In this document: positions 50,820 through 60,351 of the stretch, piece after piece
Layout of the letters: every line of letters starts with the position of its first letter
How positions within the stretch are numbered: the stretch's first letter is position 1
DNA from: Lachnospiraceae bacterium
Lineage (GTDB): Bacteria > Bacillota > Clostridia > Lachnospirales > Lachnospiraceae
Direction: 5' to 3'
DNA length: 64,000 nucleotides
NCBI GenBank assembly: GCA_015057085.1
Contig: SVFB01000036.1
Location: 62,001 to 126,000, forward strand
The notes under the pieces: generated by a model
Told to the model about the DNA's origin: nothing
Database searches by the model: none
What the model saw: the letters and a program-made list of their open reading frames with translations, nothing else
Translations under genes and position numbers: made by a program

Positions 50820-51932
50820 ATGAATTATAAAAAAGACAATCTCAATTTATTGGAAAAACTGCAAAAAGACTGTTATGCGCAGACCATTCACGGAGTCGAT
50901 TTTATGGTAAAACCGATTCCGGATCCAAGGGACTGCACTCCCCTTGATCCAAGGGTATATGAGTGGAGAAGCGCTGCAGAAAAAGCGGGAAATCCGCTGG
51001 CAGAGTATGAGAGAACTCCGGTTGAATTGGTGCGTCAAATGGATTCCCATCCTTCTTTTGATATTACAGAAGGAGAAATCTCGGTGGAAAAGCAGATGAT
51101 TTCCACCAGAAACGGAGATACGCCAATTTATATTTTCAAGCCAAAGGGTGGGCGTGAAATCAAACCGATGCTTCTTTATATTCATGGAGGCGCTTATATT
51201 GCAGGTTCAACTGAGGAAGAGATTCCATTTTGCAAATTGGTTGCAGAAGAAGCCGATGTGATTCTTGTGGGTGTCGACTATAGACTCGCACCGGAGTATC
51301 AATTCCCGATTGGATTACAGGATTGCTATGATGCATTTTGCTGGATGGCAGACCATGCCGAAGAAATCGGAGGTAATCCAAATTTCCTTGCAGTAGGTGG
51401 AGACAGCGCAGGTGGTACACTGAGTTTGGGCGTTACAATGCTCGAACAAGAGGAAGTGGATAAGGGTAGACTTCCAAAGAACAGAGTCTCATATCAAGCT
51501 CTGATTTATCCGGCTGTTTTGGTAGATAATCCTCGTTTGCCGGATTATCGATGGAGAGCTTTAGATTATGAAATTGATGATAATGATACGTTAACGCTGG
51601 GCGCAGCATTTTCATTGGCCGCGCTTACGGGGGAGATGCCGCTTTTGTATTGTGGCAGGGAAGGACATATTTTGGACCCTCTTGCATCGCCGTTGTGTGC
51701 AGAGAATCTTAGTTATCTTCCGAAAACCTTTATTGCGGTTTGCGAATATGATTATCTTCGACTTCAGGGAGAGGCTTTTATCAGAAAGTTAAAACGAGAG
51801 GGAGTAGTATGCCGCCCGTTTTTGTATCGGGGAATGGATCACGAATTCATCAATCGCGTGGGATATTGTCCGCAGGCGTGGGACGTGGCGGTTGAAATCG
51901 CAAAGGATTTCAAATCAGAGGAAGAAAAATGA
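50820..51932 (+). CDS. Alpha/beta hydrolase (HSL-type lipase/esterase)
   Basis: YIHGGAYIAGS (HGG), VDYRLAPEYQFP, GGDSAGG nucleophile motif. Confidence 0.92.
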   Translation: MNYKKDNLNLLEKLQKDCYAQTIHGVDFMVKPIPDPRDCTPLDPRVYEWRSAAEKAGNPLAEYERTPVELVRQMDSHPSFDITEGEISVEKQMISTRNGDTPIYIFKPKGGREIKPMLLYIHGGAYIAGSTEEEIPFCKLVAEEADVILVGVDYRLAPEYQFPIGLQDCYDAFCWMADHAEEIGGNPNFLAVGGDSAGGTLSLGVTMLEQEEVDKGRLPKNRVSYQALIYPAVLVDNPRLPDYRWRALDYEIDDNDTLTLGAAFSLAALTGEMPLLYCGREGHILDPLASPLCAENLSYLPKTFIAVCEYDYLRLQGEAFIRKLKREGVVCRPFLYRGMDHEFINRVGYCPQAWDVAVEIAKDFKSEEEK

Positions 51933-54004
51933 AACAACAAAAAATGAATAGAGTAATTGCGGCCTTTATGGTACCGATGCTTTGCAGCGGATTGCTTACA
52001 GGCTGCGCATTTGGCTCATCCTATGAATCCGTCTATCTTTTAGAAGAGGATTTAAAGGCCAGCGATGTTGCCTTAGAATACTACGAAGATGTGGATCAGG
52101 TGAATGAGGATGACATCAGAGAGTATACGACGGACAGTGATGCGCTTGTGGTATATCGTGATGATGGATATGCATCATCACTGGTTGGTCGGTTTTATGA
52201 TGAGCAGGTGGAGACATCGGATGATGTGCTTAAGGCGTTGGCAGGTGTCTACGATTTGCTCGGTTTGAACGAGAATACCGAGTATTATCTTTCATCTACC
52301 ATCACGGATACGCAGACCAATTATTCGTATTTTACTTATAATCAGATGGCCGGAGACGAATCGGTAAAAAACGGAAGTCTGGTGGTGGTAAGAGATGATG
52401 AACATTATGTTTGCGCATTATCGAATTCATTCTCGTCGCAGGTGGTCAGTACAGCATCCGAATCCATTACAAAGGAGCAGGCTGAGCTGGTTGTAAAAGG
52501 AATGTATCCGAATCTGTCGATTTATTCGGATTATACTTCAGATGTGTATTTTAACTATGACAATGCGCTGACGAAGGCGATTGTGGTTTATACAGATAAT
52601 CCAAATATGACAAGTAGTTTTGATATGCCATATTGGGAACATTATATTTCCTGTGACGGCTCATATCTGCTTGGCAGTGCTACCAGCAATATGGATGCGG
52701 AAAATACTTCAGTTTATCATAATGAGAATTATTTTGAAGGAAAGACTGAAATGACTTATTCTGCCAGCCTTTTGCGTGGCGATGGCACATATGAGGACGT
52801 AACCGTACCAATTTGCTATAGCGAAGAAGACGGTCTGTACTATATGATGGATTCAGAACGAAAGATTGCCGCGGCAGATTTCTATGATTTTTATGCTTAT
52901 GATCAGGTGAGCTTTATCACCAGCACAAATAATGAGGATTGGGATCCTAATTATATCCTGGCATATGCAAAATATATTGAGGTATGGGATTTCTACAATA
53001 TGATCGGAGTGCCTTCGATTGATCGAGCAGGATTACCGATTTTAATTGGAATGGGCATGTGCGATGAAGAGGGAAATCCGGTGGATAATGCAGGATACTA
53101 CGGCAATTACAATGGCTGGGGCTTCTTTGGTGTTTCGGATATCAATACGGATAGCCAGGCATTGGATGTGGTTGCCCACGAATTTACCCACGGCTATACA
53201 TCTCATGCAATGCAGGGATGCATTTATGCAAATGAGCAGGGCGCAATCAATGAGTCATTGAGTGATATCATGGGAAATCTCATGGAAATGTATGTGGGAA
53301 AGACCACTGATACCACCTGGCAAATCGGAGAGACCGGAGGAAACGTATTCCGATTGATGAGTGATCCGATTCAGTATCATCAGCCGGCTTATGTAGGGGA
53401 TGCATTCTATATGCCGCCAACCGACAATCCGGATGCATATCTGAATGATTATGGCGGAGTTCATTCAAACAGTTCTCTGCTGAATAAAGTGGCATATGAT
53501 TTGTATGCGGCAGGTATGTCCCTGGATGATGAGATTATCGTCTGGCTGGATGCCATTGAATTTTTGACACCGCAATCGGATTTCGATGATGTTTATGTGG
53601 CATTGATGCTGGCTTGCCATTCCAGAGATGGCTTTTCGGAATATGCGGATGTGATTTCTCAAAGTTATTCGGATATGGGAATGAACGGTAATCGCACAGA
53701 AAATGCAGCTACAGCTTCGCTGAGAAACGGATTTTTTGAAATCAATGTGACATCAAGCAACGAAGCAATATCTGTGCTGTTGTATGACAGCAACGGAGAA
53801 TTTTATGCGGCCTACACTCCGGATGCGGAGGGAAATATCTGTATTCGCGCTGAAGCGGGAACTTACTATTTGGCTTATCAGGAGGTTTCTTTCGGCTCAT
53901 ACTGGGGATATTATTATAATGGATCCGGTTGGAGTGAGACATCGCAGGATGCAGCCACGATTACATTCCAAGCGAACCAGGTATATGAAACAATTCAGCT
54001 ATAA
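51929..54004 (+). CDS. M4 family (thermolysin-like) metallopeptidase, lipoprotein-like signal
   Basis: VAHEFTHGYTSH (HExTH), INESLSDIMG, GGVHSNSSLLNKVAY; N-terminal SGLLTGCAF lipobox. Confidence 0.92.
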   Translation: MKQQKMNRVIAAFMVPMLCSGLLTGCAFGSSYESVYLLEEDLKASDVALEYYEDVDQVNEDDIREYTTDSDALVVYRDDGYASSLVGRFYDEQVETSDDVLKALAGVYDLLGLNENTEYYLSSTITDTQTNYSYFTYNQMAGDESVKNGSLVVVRDDEHYVCALSNSFSSQVVSTASESITKEQAELVVKGMYPNLSIYSDYTSDVYFNYDNALTKAIVVYTDNPNMTSSFDMPYWEHYISCDGSYLLGSATSNMDAENTSVYHNENYFEGKTEMTYSASLLRGDGTYEDVTVPICYSEEDGLYYMMDSERKIAAADFYDFYAYDQVSFITSTNNEDWDPNYILAYAKYIEVWDFYNMIGVPSIDRAGLPILIGMGMCDEEGNPVDNAGYYGNYNGWGFFGVSDINTDSQALDVVAHEFTHGYTSHAMQGCIYANEQGAINESLSDIMGNLMEMYVGKTTDTTWQIGETGGNVFRLMSDPIQYHQPAYVGDAFYMPPTDNPDAYLNDYGGVHSNSSLLNKVAYDLYAAGMSLDDEIIVWLDAIEFLTPQSDFDDVYVALMLACHSRDGFSEYADVISQSYSDMGMNGNRTENAATASLRNGFFEINVTSSNEAISVLLYDSNGEFYAAYTPDAEGNICIRAEAGTYYLAYQEVSFGSYWGYYYNGSGWSETSQDAATITFQANQVYETIQL

Positions 54005-54017
54005 CCAGTACAAGTAT

Positions 54018-54080
54018 ATATGAAATATGTCAGCTACGCTGACGCAAATCTCGCGCCAAGTCTCGCGAGCGAGACTTGAA
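54018..54080 (+). repeat. Structured repeat element, 3' half (copy D), identical over 63 bp to copy C
   Basis: ATATGAAATATGTCAGCTACGCTGACGCAAATCTCGCGCCAAGTCTCGCGAGCGAGACTTGAA; follows the M4 peptidase stop. Confidence 0.85.
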
Positions 54081-54120
54081 AACAAGAAAGTGTAAAATTG
54101 AAAGGGAGGATATTTGAATT

Positions 54121-55842
54121 ATGAAGTTATGTGTGAATGGACATCAAATTAGCGATAGCAGCAAGTTTTGTCCATATTGCGGAGCTCCGGTTGCATCAGA
54201 ACCGGTTGCCCCAGAACCTGTTACACCAGAAGCGGTTACACCAGAAGCGGTGACACCAGAAGCGGTGGTACCAGAACCGGTGGCTCCAGAACCAGTGGCT
54301 CCAGAACCAGTGGCTCCAGAACAGGTGGCCACAGAACCGGTTGCACCGGAACCGGTAGCGGCTGAGCAGCAGAATCAGGGGGCATATGATGCTGCACCAC
54401 AGCAGACTTACGAGCAACCACAGCAGACTTACGGCCAGCCACAGCAGCCATACGGCCAGCCACAGCAGCCATACGGCCAGCCGCAGCAGCCATACGGCCA
54501 GCCACAGCAACCATACGGTCAGCCGCAACAGTCATACGGCCAGCCACAGCAGACTTATGGTCAGCCACAGCAGCCATACGGTCAGCCACAGCAACCATAC
54601 GGTCAGCCACAGCAGCCATACGGTCAGCAGGGTCAAGGATATTATGGTGCTGCACCGCAACAAATGGATCAAAAGAAGAAAAAGAAGAAAAAGAGCAAAG
54701 CACCGCTCATTATAATTTTGATTTTAGTTGTAATCATTGGTGCGGTTTCAGCACTTTTGTTTGTACCGGCTTCACCGCTGAATTTATTAAACGGAAGCTT
54801 CCAGGAGATGTTACATATTTCAGAGAAATACGAAACCAACGATGAGGATGACTTTACAGGAGAGGATCAGGATGTGGAAGACGGATTCTATTCCTATGAG
54901 GCTTCTGTGGATGGAATCGATTTTTCATTCCTTTATCCTGAAACAGCAACAGTAGACGATGGAAGCGACGGAGTATCAATCATCACAGATTCTGATGCTA
55001 CCATTCAAATCTCAGCGAAGGATAAAAAGGTATATAGCCTGAAGAAATACTTCAAGAAATTTGAAGAGGAATTGGAAGATGACGATGTCGATATCGATGA
55101 AGTTGGCGATATTCAGAAGGTTTCTGTAGGTGAAAAGACGCTTTACCGTGTAAGTATCCAGGGTAAGAAGAACAGTTCAAGCATGCAGTATGATCGCTAT
55201 ATTGAAAGCTATGGAAAGTTCTATATTCAATATACGGTTAACAGCGTTGATGGAATCGAAGGTACATTGCGCCATGTGGTAGAGTCATTGTTTGTGAATA
55301 AAGGTGCATACAAAGAAGTGGAACCTGCGACAGAGACCGAAACAGAGACTCCGCTTCCAACAGAGACCGAAACAGAATCAGAGACAAACAGCCAGGGTGG
55401 TTCCACAACAGAGCAAACAGCAACTGTAAATATCGGAAGCGTTGATGTGGTTTATCCTTCCAATATTGCGACAATAGATGAAAACACAGGAAATGATGAT
55501 ATCACATTTACATTCGGAAATGATGATTCTGTCAATCTCTATTCTGTCACATATGATTCTGCGGAAGCAGCCATCGAGCAGTTGAAAGTTAATTATGATG
55601 ATTCTTTCAAAAATTATGAGACTGAGGTGACAGAGCTTAAGGTTGGTAGCACCGGACAGGGCGGAAATCTTTATTATTACAATTATTATATTAAAGATTA
55701 TGACTATCAAGTGTATGTGTGTGCTTTTGATAGTGTGTCTGAGCCTGGAAAAGTATGGGTTATTTATTCTGTTGCAGATAATAGCAACAATACTGACCAG
55801 ACAACGGTTATTAATACGATTGTCGGATATACAACCTTTTAA
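54121..55842 (+). CDS. Zinc-ribbon membrane protein with EPVAP and QQPYGQP repeats
   Basis: CPYCGAP zinc-ribbon N-terminus, Pro/Gln repeats, KKKKKKK-TM segment, extracellular C-terminus. Confidence 0.85.
   Translation: MKLCVNGHQISDSSKFCPYCGAPVASEPVAPEPVTPEAVTPEAVTPEAVVPEPVAPEPVAPEPVAPEQVATEPVAPEPVAAEQQNQGAYDAAPQQTYEQPQQTYGQPQQPYGQPQQPYGQPQQPYGQPQQPYGQPQQSYGQPQQTYGQPQQPYGQPQQPYGQPQQPYGQQGQGYYGAAPQQMDQKKKKKKKSKAPLIIILILVVIIGAVSALLFVPASPLNLLNGSFQEMLHISEKYETNDEDDFTGEDQDVEDGFYSYEASVDGIDFSFLYPETATVDDGSDGVSIITDSDATIQISAKDKKVYSLKKYFKKFEEELEDDDVDIDEVGDIQKVSVGEKTLYRVSIQGKKNSSSMQYDRYIESYGKFYIQYTVNSVDGIEGTLRHVVESLFVNKGAYKEVEPATETETETPLPTETETESETNSQGGSTTEQTATVNIGSVDVVYPSNIATIDENTGNDDITFTFGNDDSVNLYSVTYDSAEAAIEQLKVNYDDSFKNYETEVTELKVGSTGQGGNLYYYNYYIKDYDYQVYVCAFDSVSEPGKVWVIYSVADNSNNTDQTTVINTIVGYTTF
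54190..54360 (+). repeat. 15-bp coding repeats (EPVAP/EAVTP)
   Basis: Repeated CCAGAACCGGT(G/T)GC-type units. Confidence 0.85.
54405..54630 (+). repeat. 21-bp coding repeats (QQPYGQP)
   Basis: Repeated CAGCAGCCATACGGCCAGCCA units. Confidence 0.92.
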
Positions 55843-55966
55843 CTCAGTCGGGGTACAAGCTCCGACTGAGTTAAACGCTCCGCGAGGATGCGCACGGATT
55901 CGGACAGGAATTTGTCTGCTGAAGCAGACCCGAATCCGGCGCGCAAGACTCGCGAGCGAGTCTTGA
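55841..55966 (+). repeat. Multi-hairpin repeat element, copy B
   Basis: AACTCAGTCGG/CCGACTGAGTT hairpin, core AACGCTCCGCGAGGATGCGCA, GTCTGC/GCAGAC inside CGGATTCGG/CCGAATCCG, terminal CAAGACTCG-CGAG-CGAGTCTTG. Confidence 0.85.
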
Positions 55967-56009
55967 CAAATCTAAATAAAAAATAAACTCATAAATAATT
56001 GATAAAAAG

Positions 56010-56094
56010 AAACTGTTTATAATTGACAACTATTTTTACGGAGTCTAGAATGGCTTTATGTAAAAAGTGAGGTCAATGATAAACAGTTTTTTTT
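56010..56094 (+). other. Long imperfect inverted repeat (about 30-nt arms) followed by T tract
   Basis: AAACTGTTTATAATTGACAACTATTTTTAC ... GTAAAAAGTGAGGTCAATGATAAACAGTTT TTTTT. Confidence 0.75.
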
Positions 56095-56212
56095 ATCTCA
56101 GTCTTATCCGACTGAGATAAACGCTCCGCGAGGATGCGCAGAGATTTGCATATGAAATATGTCAGCTACGCTGACGCAAATCTCGCGCCAAGTCTCGCGA
56201 GCGAGACTTGAA
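56092..56212 (+). repeat. Multi-hairpin repeat element, copy C
   Basis: TTTATCTCAGTC/GACTGAGATAAA hairpin, core AACGCTCCGCGAGGATGCGCA, GTCAGC/GCTGAC inside GAGATTTGC/GCAAATCTC, terminal CAAGTCTCG-CGAG-CGAGACTTG. Confidence 0.85.
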
Positions 56213-56246
56213 TTACAGACAAAAGCCTGAGAAAGGAGTTGAGGAA

Positions 56247-56708
56247 GTGTTCAAATGTAAACAATCAGAGCAAGACAGAGAAGGTTTGCTAAAAAGCAAC
56301 CAGTTCGTTTTGGGATTGAAGCTGAAATTTGATGAGTTGCGTAAAAAATACGACTTAAAGAAAGTAGAAATGCAGATCCTATGGTGTGTTTATGTAGCAG
56401 ATGATAAGGTTAATACACCCGGTGAGATATGCAGACATCTGGCGATGAATAAGGCAATGGTTTCAAAGGGACTTGATTCTTTGTATCAGCGCAAGATGGT
56501 TACCTATTGGGTCGATGATAAGGACCGAAGATATGTGCATTATACCATTGGCGAGAACGGAGAAGCCATATGCGAAGATTTTGAGCGTTTATGGGAATAT
56601 ATGAAAGAAAGACTGTTCAAAGGAATCCCTCAAAAAGATGTGGATACGTTTTTGAAGGTGGCAAAGAAGATGCACGAAAACCTTCTTGAATTAGAGGAAC
56701 TAAAATAA
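56247..56708 (+). CDS. MarR family transcriptional regulator
   Basis: wHTH: LAMNKAMVSKGLDSLYQRKMVTYWVDDKDRRYVHYTIGENG. GTG 56247 with AAAGGAG upstream is preferred; the listed TTG at 56208 lies in repeat C. Confidence 0.88.
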   Translation: MFKCKQSEQDREGLLKSNQFVLGLKLKFDELRKKYDLKKVEMQILWCVYVADDKVNTPGEICRHLAMNKAMVSKGLDSLYQRKMVTYWVDDKDRRYVHYTIGENGEAICEDFERLWEYMKERLFKGIPQKDVDTFLKVAKKMHENLLELEELK

Positions 56709-56726
56709 CAGGAGGAAAGCAGTTAT

Positions 56727-58517
56727 ATGTTGAAGTTATTAAAGAGAATGAAGGCGGCTGATGTAATCGTAGCGTTGATTGCAGTTGTCTTTATTGTATT
56801 CCAGGTATGGCTGGATTTGAAATTACCGGATTATATGGCGGACATTACCACATTAATCAATACCGGTGTGGAAGATATGAAGGATGTCTGGATTGCCGGA
56901 GGCAAGATGCTATTATGTGCTTTTGGAAGTATGGCAGGAGCGCTTGTGGTTGCAATCTGTGCATCACGGATTTCATCTGATTTTGGTGCGAGTTTGCGTG
57001 AGCAACTGTATTTAAAGGTGCAATCCTTTTCCATGGAAGAGATGAACCGATTCTCTACAGCCAGCTTAATTACCCGTTCCACCAATGATATCACACAGAT
57101 TCAGTTGGTGATTGTAATGGGATTACAGGTTATCGTCAAAGCTCCGATTACAGCAGTCTGGGCAATTTCTAAGATCTATAACAAAGGAATTGAATGGACC
57201 ATAGCCACTTTTATCACAGTTGTGATTCTCTTAATCGGCGTTGCAATTGTATTATTTTTGGCAAGACCAAAGTTTCGCAAGATGCAGACTTTAACGGATA
57301 ATATCAACCGTGTAACCAGAGAAAATCTAAGCGGACTTTCCGTTGTCAGAGCTTACAATGCGGAGCATTATCAGGAAGATAAATTCGAACAGGCAAATGA
57401 TGAATTAACACGTACTTCCTTATTTACCAGCCGTACAATGTCGACGATGATGCCATTTATCGGTCTGTTGATGAACGGTCTTTCGATTTCGATTTATGCA
57501 ATCGGAGCCGCTTTAATCAATGGCGTGACAATCAACGCGGATATGTCTAATATGGCCGAGGCAATGACAGAACGAATGGAATTATTTTCCAATATGGTAG
57601 TATTTACCTCTTATGCATTGCAGGTTGTCATGGCATTTATGATGCTGGTTGTAATCTTCATTTTGATGCCTCGTGCATCTGTAGCAGCAGAGCGAATCAA
57701 TGAAGTTCTTGAAACCAAACCGAATATCAAAGATGGAACGCGTACCCAGGGTGAAAATCAGATGGTAGGAGAAGTCGAATTCCGTGATGTTTCATTCCGA
57801 TATCCGGATGCCGGCGGCAATATGTTAGAGCATATTTCATTTAAAGCTCATCGCGGTGATACCGTCGCCATCATCGGTGCAACAGGTTGTGGCAAGACAA
57901 CTGCCATTAATTTGATTCCGAGATTTTATGATGTGACAGAGGGAGCAGTTTTAGTAGATGGTGTGGATGTGCGAGAGTATACGCAGGCTGCATTGCACAA
58001 TAAAATCGGATATGTATCTCAAAAGGCATTTCTGTTTAAGGGAACAATCGAATCCAATATCGCCTTTGGTGATAACGGAAAGGAACCGGTAACGGAAGAA
58101 AAAGTGTTAGATGCTATCGACATTTCCTGCAGCGCTCATTTCGTGGGCAAGAAGGAAGATGGAATTCATAGCGAAGTGGTTCAGGGCGGAAATAACTTCT
58201 CCGGCGGACAAAAGCAGAGACTTTCCATTGCAAGAGCAGTTGCCAGAGGTGCAGAGATTTTGATTTTCGACGATTCTTTTTCAGCATTGGATTATAAAAC
58301 CGATCGCACTGTACGTCACTTGTTGGAAGAGCGTTGCAAGGATGTGACGAAGATTATTGTTGCACAGCGAATCGGAACTATTCGAAATGCAGATACCATT
58401 ATTGTAATGGAGGATGGCAAGATTGCCGGTATGGGAACACATAAACAATTGATGGAAAGCTGCGAAGTCTATCAGCAGATTGCACTTTCACAGCTGACAG
58501 AAGAAGAGCTTGCATAG
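56727..58517 (+). CDS. ABC exporter, fused permease/ATPase (subunit 1)
   Basis: GATGCGKTT, FSGGQKQRLSIARAV, ILIFDDSFSALD. Confidence 0.93.
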   Translation: MLKLLKRMKAADVIVALIAVVFIVFQVWLDLKLPDYMADITTLINTGVEDMKDVWIAGGKMLLCAFGSMAGALVVAICASRISSDFGASLREQLYLKVQSFSMEEMNRFSTASLITRSTNDITQIQLVIVMGLQVIVKAPITAVWAISKIYNKGIEWTIATFITVVILLIGVAIVLFLARPKFRKMQTLTDNINRVTRENLSGLSVVRAYNAEHYQEDKFEQANDELTRTSLFTSRTMSTMMPFIGLLMNGLSISIYAIGAALINGVTINADMSNMAEAMTERMELFSNMVVFTSYALQVVMAFMMLVVIFILMPRASVAAERINEVLETKPNIKDGTRTQGENQMVGEVEFRDVSFRYPDAGGNMLEHISFKAHRGDTVAIIGATGCGKTTAINLIPRFYDVTEGAVLVDGVDVREYTQAALHNKIGYVSQKAFLFKGTIESNIAFGDNGKEPVTEEKVLDAIDISCSAHFVGKKEDGIHSEVVQGGNNFSGGQKQRLSIARAVARGAEILIFDDSFSALDYKTDRTVRHLLEERCKDVTKIIVAQRIGTIRNADTIIVMEDGKIAGMGTHKQLMESCEVYQQIALSQLTEEELA

Positions 58518-58533
58518 AGAGGAGGAAACAAAA

Positions 58534-60327
58534 GTGCCAAGACCAAATAGAACTGAATTTGATACAAAAAAATATCCGGGCGCATGGAAGAAAATCCTCC
58601 GATATTGTAAGGATTATGCGGTGCTTCTGGTAATCGCTGTTGTTGCGGCAATCGGAGGAACCATTTGTACGTTAAATGGTCCGGATTGGTTAAAAGAAGT
58701 GACCAATACCATCACCGAAGGAATTACAACTTCGATTGACATGGATAAGATTACACATATTATCCTGGTACTTGCTACGATTTATCTGGTAGGAACACTG
58801 CTTAGCCTTGTCCAGACTCAGGTGATGGCTTATGTGACGCAGATGGTTTCTAAGCGACTGCGTACAGATATTTCTCACAAGATTAATCGTCTGCCGATGG
58901 CCTATTTCGGTAAGACAACAACAGGAGATGTATTAAGCCGTGTGACAAATGATGTGGACACACTCGGTCAGTCATTAAACCAAAGTGTGGGAACCTTGGT
59001 TTCTGCAATCACATTGTTTTTCGGTTCAATCTTTATGATGTTAAGAAGCAACGGAATTTTGACGTTGGCAGCCATTGGCTCTACTATCATCGGATTTCTC
59101 TTTATGTTTCTTATCATGGGAAGATCTCAGAAATATTTCCGCGCGCAGCAAAAGATGTTAGGTGAGGTGAATGGTTTCGTCGAAGAAGCTTATACCGGAC
59201 ATACATTGATTAAATCCTATAATGGGGAAGAAAACGGACGTGCAATCTTTAAAGAGATGAACGAAAAACATAAGCGTGCAGCTTTCCGCGCTCAGACCTT
59301 ATCAGGACTTATGATGCCATTGATGGGATTTATCGGAAATCTTGGATTTGTGGCTGTTTGCGTTGTGGGTGCAGCTTTGGCAATCGATGGAAAAATCAGC
59401 TTTGGTACCATTGTGGCATTTATGGTATATGTTCGCTTGTTCGTGCAACCGTTGTCCCAGATGTCTCAGGGCGTTCAGGCATTGCAGTCTGCTTCTGCGG
59501 CAGGCGGAAGAATCTTTGAATTCTTAGAGGCTCCTGAAATGGAAGAAGAAACTCAAAAGCCTGATAGATTTGAGGTGGTAGATGGAATCAAAGGCCATGT
59601 TAAATTCTCACACGTCAAATTTGGATACAACCCGGATAAAATCATCATCAACGATTTCTCGGCGGAAGCAAAGCCGGGGCAAAAGATTGCAATTGTTGGA
59701 CCGACAGGTGCTGGAAAAACGACTCTGGTCAATTTGTTAATGCGCTTTTATGAGACAAACTCCGGAGATATTACCATTGATGGGGTTTCGATTAAGGATG
59801 TTAAGCGTGAGGCTGTGCATGAACAGTTTTGTATGGTGCTTCAGGACACATGGATGTTTGAAGGCACGGTTAGAGAGAATTTAGCTTACAGCACCCCGGG
59901 AATTTCGGATGAACAAATTGAGAAAGCCTGCCGTGCAGTGGGATTGCATCACTTTATCCAATCATTGCCGAAGGGATATGATACAATTTTAAATGATGCA
60001 GTGAATTTATCTCAGGGACAAAAGCAGCAGATGACCATTGCCCGCGCCATGTTAGAAGATCGTCCGATGTTGATTTTGGATGAAGCAACCTCTTCTGTAG
60101 ATACGAGAACAGAGTTGAAAATCCAAAAAGCAATGGACGAATTGATGAAGAACAGAACCTCGTTTGTGATTGCACATCGACTTTCTACTATCAAGAATGC
60201 AGATTTGATTCTGGTATTAAAGGACGGAGATGTAATCGAAAGTGGAAATCATGATGAATTGATGGCACAAGGTGGCTTCTATAGTGATTTGTATAATTCA
60301 CAGTTTGAGCCGGAGGAAATCGCATAA
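58534..60327 (+). CDS. ABC exporter, fused permease/ATPase (subunit 2)
   Basis: GPTGAGKTT, LSQGQKQQMTIARAM, LILDEATSSVD. GTG 58534 after GGAGG. Confidence 0.92.
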   Translation: MPRPNRTEFDTKKYPGAWKKILRYCKDYAVLLVIAVVAAIGGTICTLNGPDWLKEVTNTITEGITTSIDMDKITHIILVLATIYLVGTLLSLVQTQVMAYVTQMVSKRLRTDISHKINRLPMAYFGKTTTGDVLSRVTNDVDTLGQSLNQSVGTLVSAITLFFGSIFMMLRSNGILTLAAIGSTIIGFLFMFLIMGRSQKYFRAQQKMLGEVNGFVEEAYTGHTLIKSYNGEENGRAIFKEMNEKHKRAAFRAQTLSGLMMPLMGFIGNLGFVAVCVVGAALAIDGKISFGTIVAFMVYVRLFVQPLSQMSQGVQALQSASAAGGRIFEFLEAPEMEEETQKPDRFEVVDGIKGHVKFSHVKFGYNPDKIIINDFSAEAKPGQKIAIVGPTGAGKTTLVNLLMRFYETNSGDITIDGVSIKDVKREAVHEQFCMVLQDTWMFEGTVRENLAYSTPGISDEQIEKACRAVGLHHFIQSLPKGYDTILNDAVNLSQGQKQQMTIARAMLEDRPMLILDEATSSVDTRTELKIQKAMDELMKNRTSFVIAHRLSTIKNADLILVLKDGDVIESGNHDELMAQGGFYSDLYNSQFEPEEIA

Positions 60328-60351
60328 AACCGAATGCAGTAGGGAGAATAT

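Noticed and set aside
54405-54630. CRISPR or non-coding tandem repeat
   Set aside because: 21-bp units are in frame and encode QQPYGQP inside a long ORF.
54144-54715. Antisense and alternate-frame ORFs over the Pro/Gln repeats (e.g. 54236-54703)
   Set aside because: Low-complexity shadow ORFs created by the in-frame repeats of the 54121 gene.
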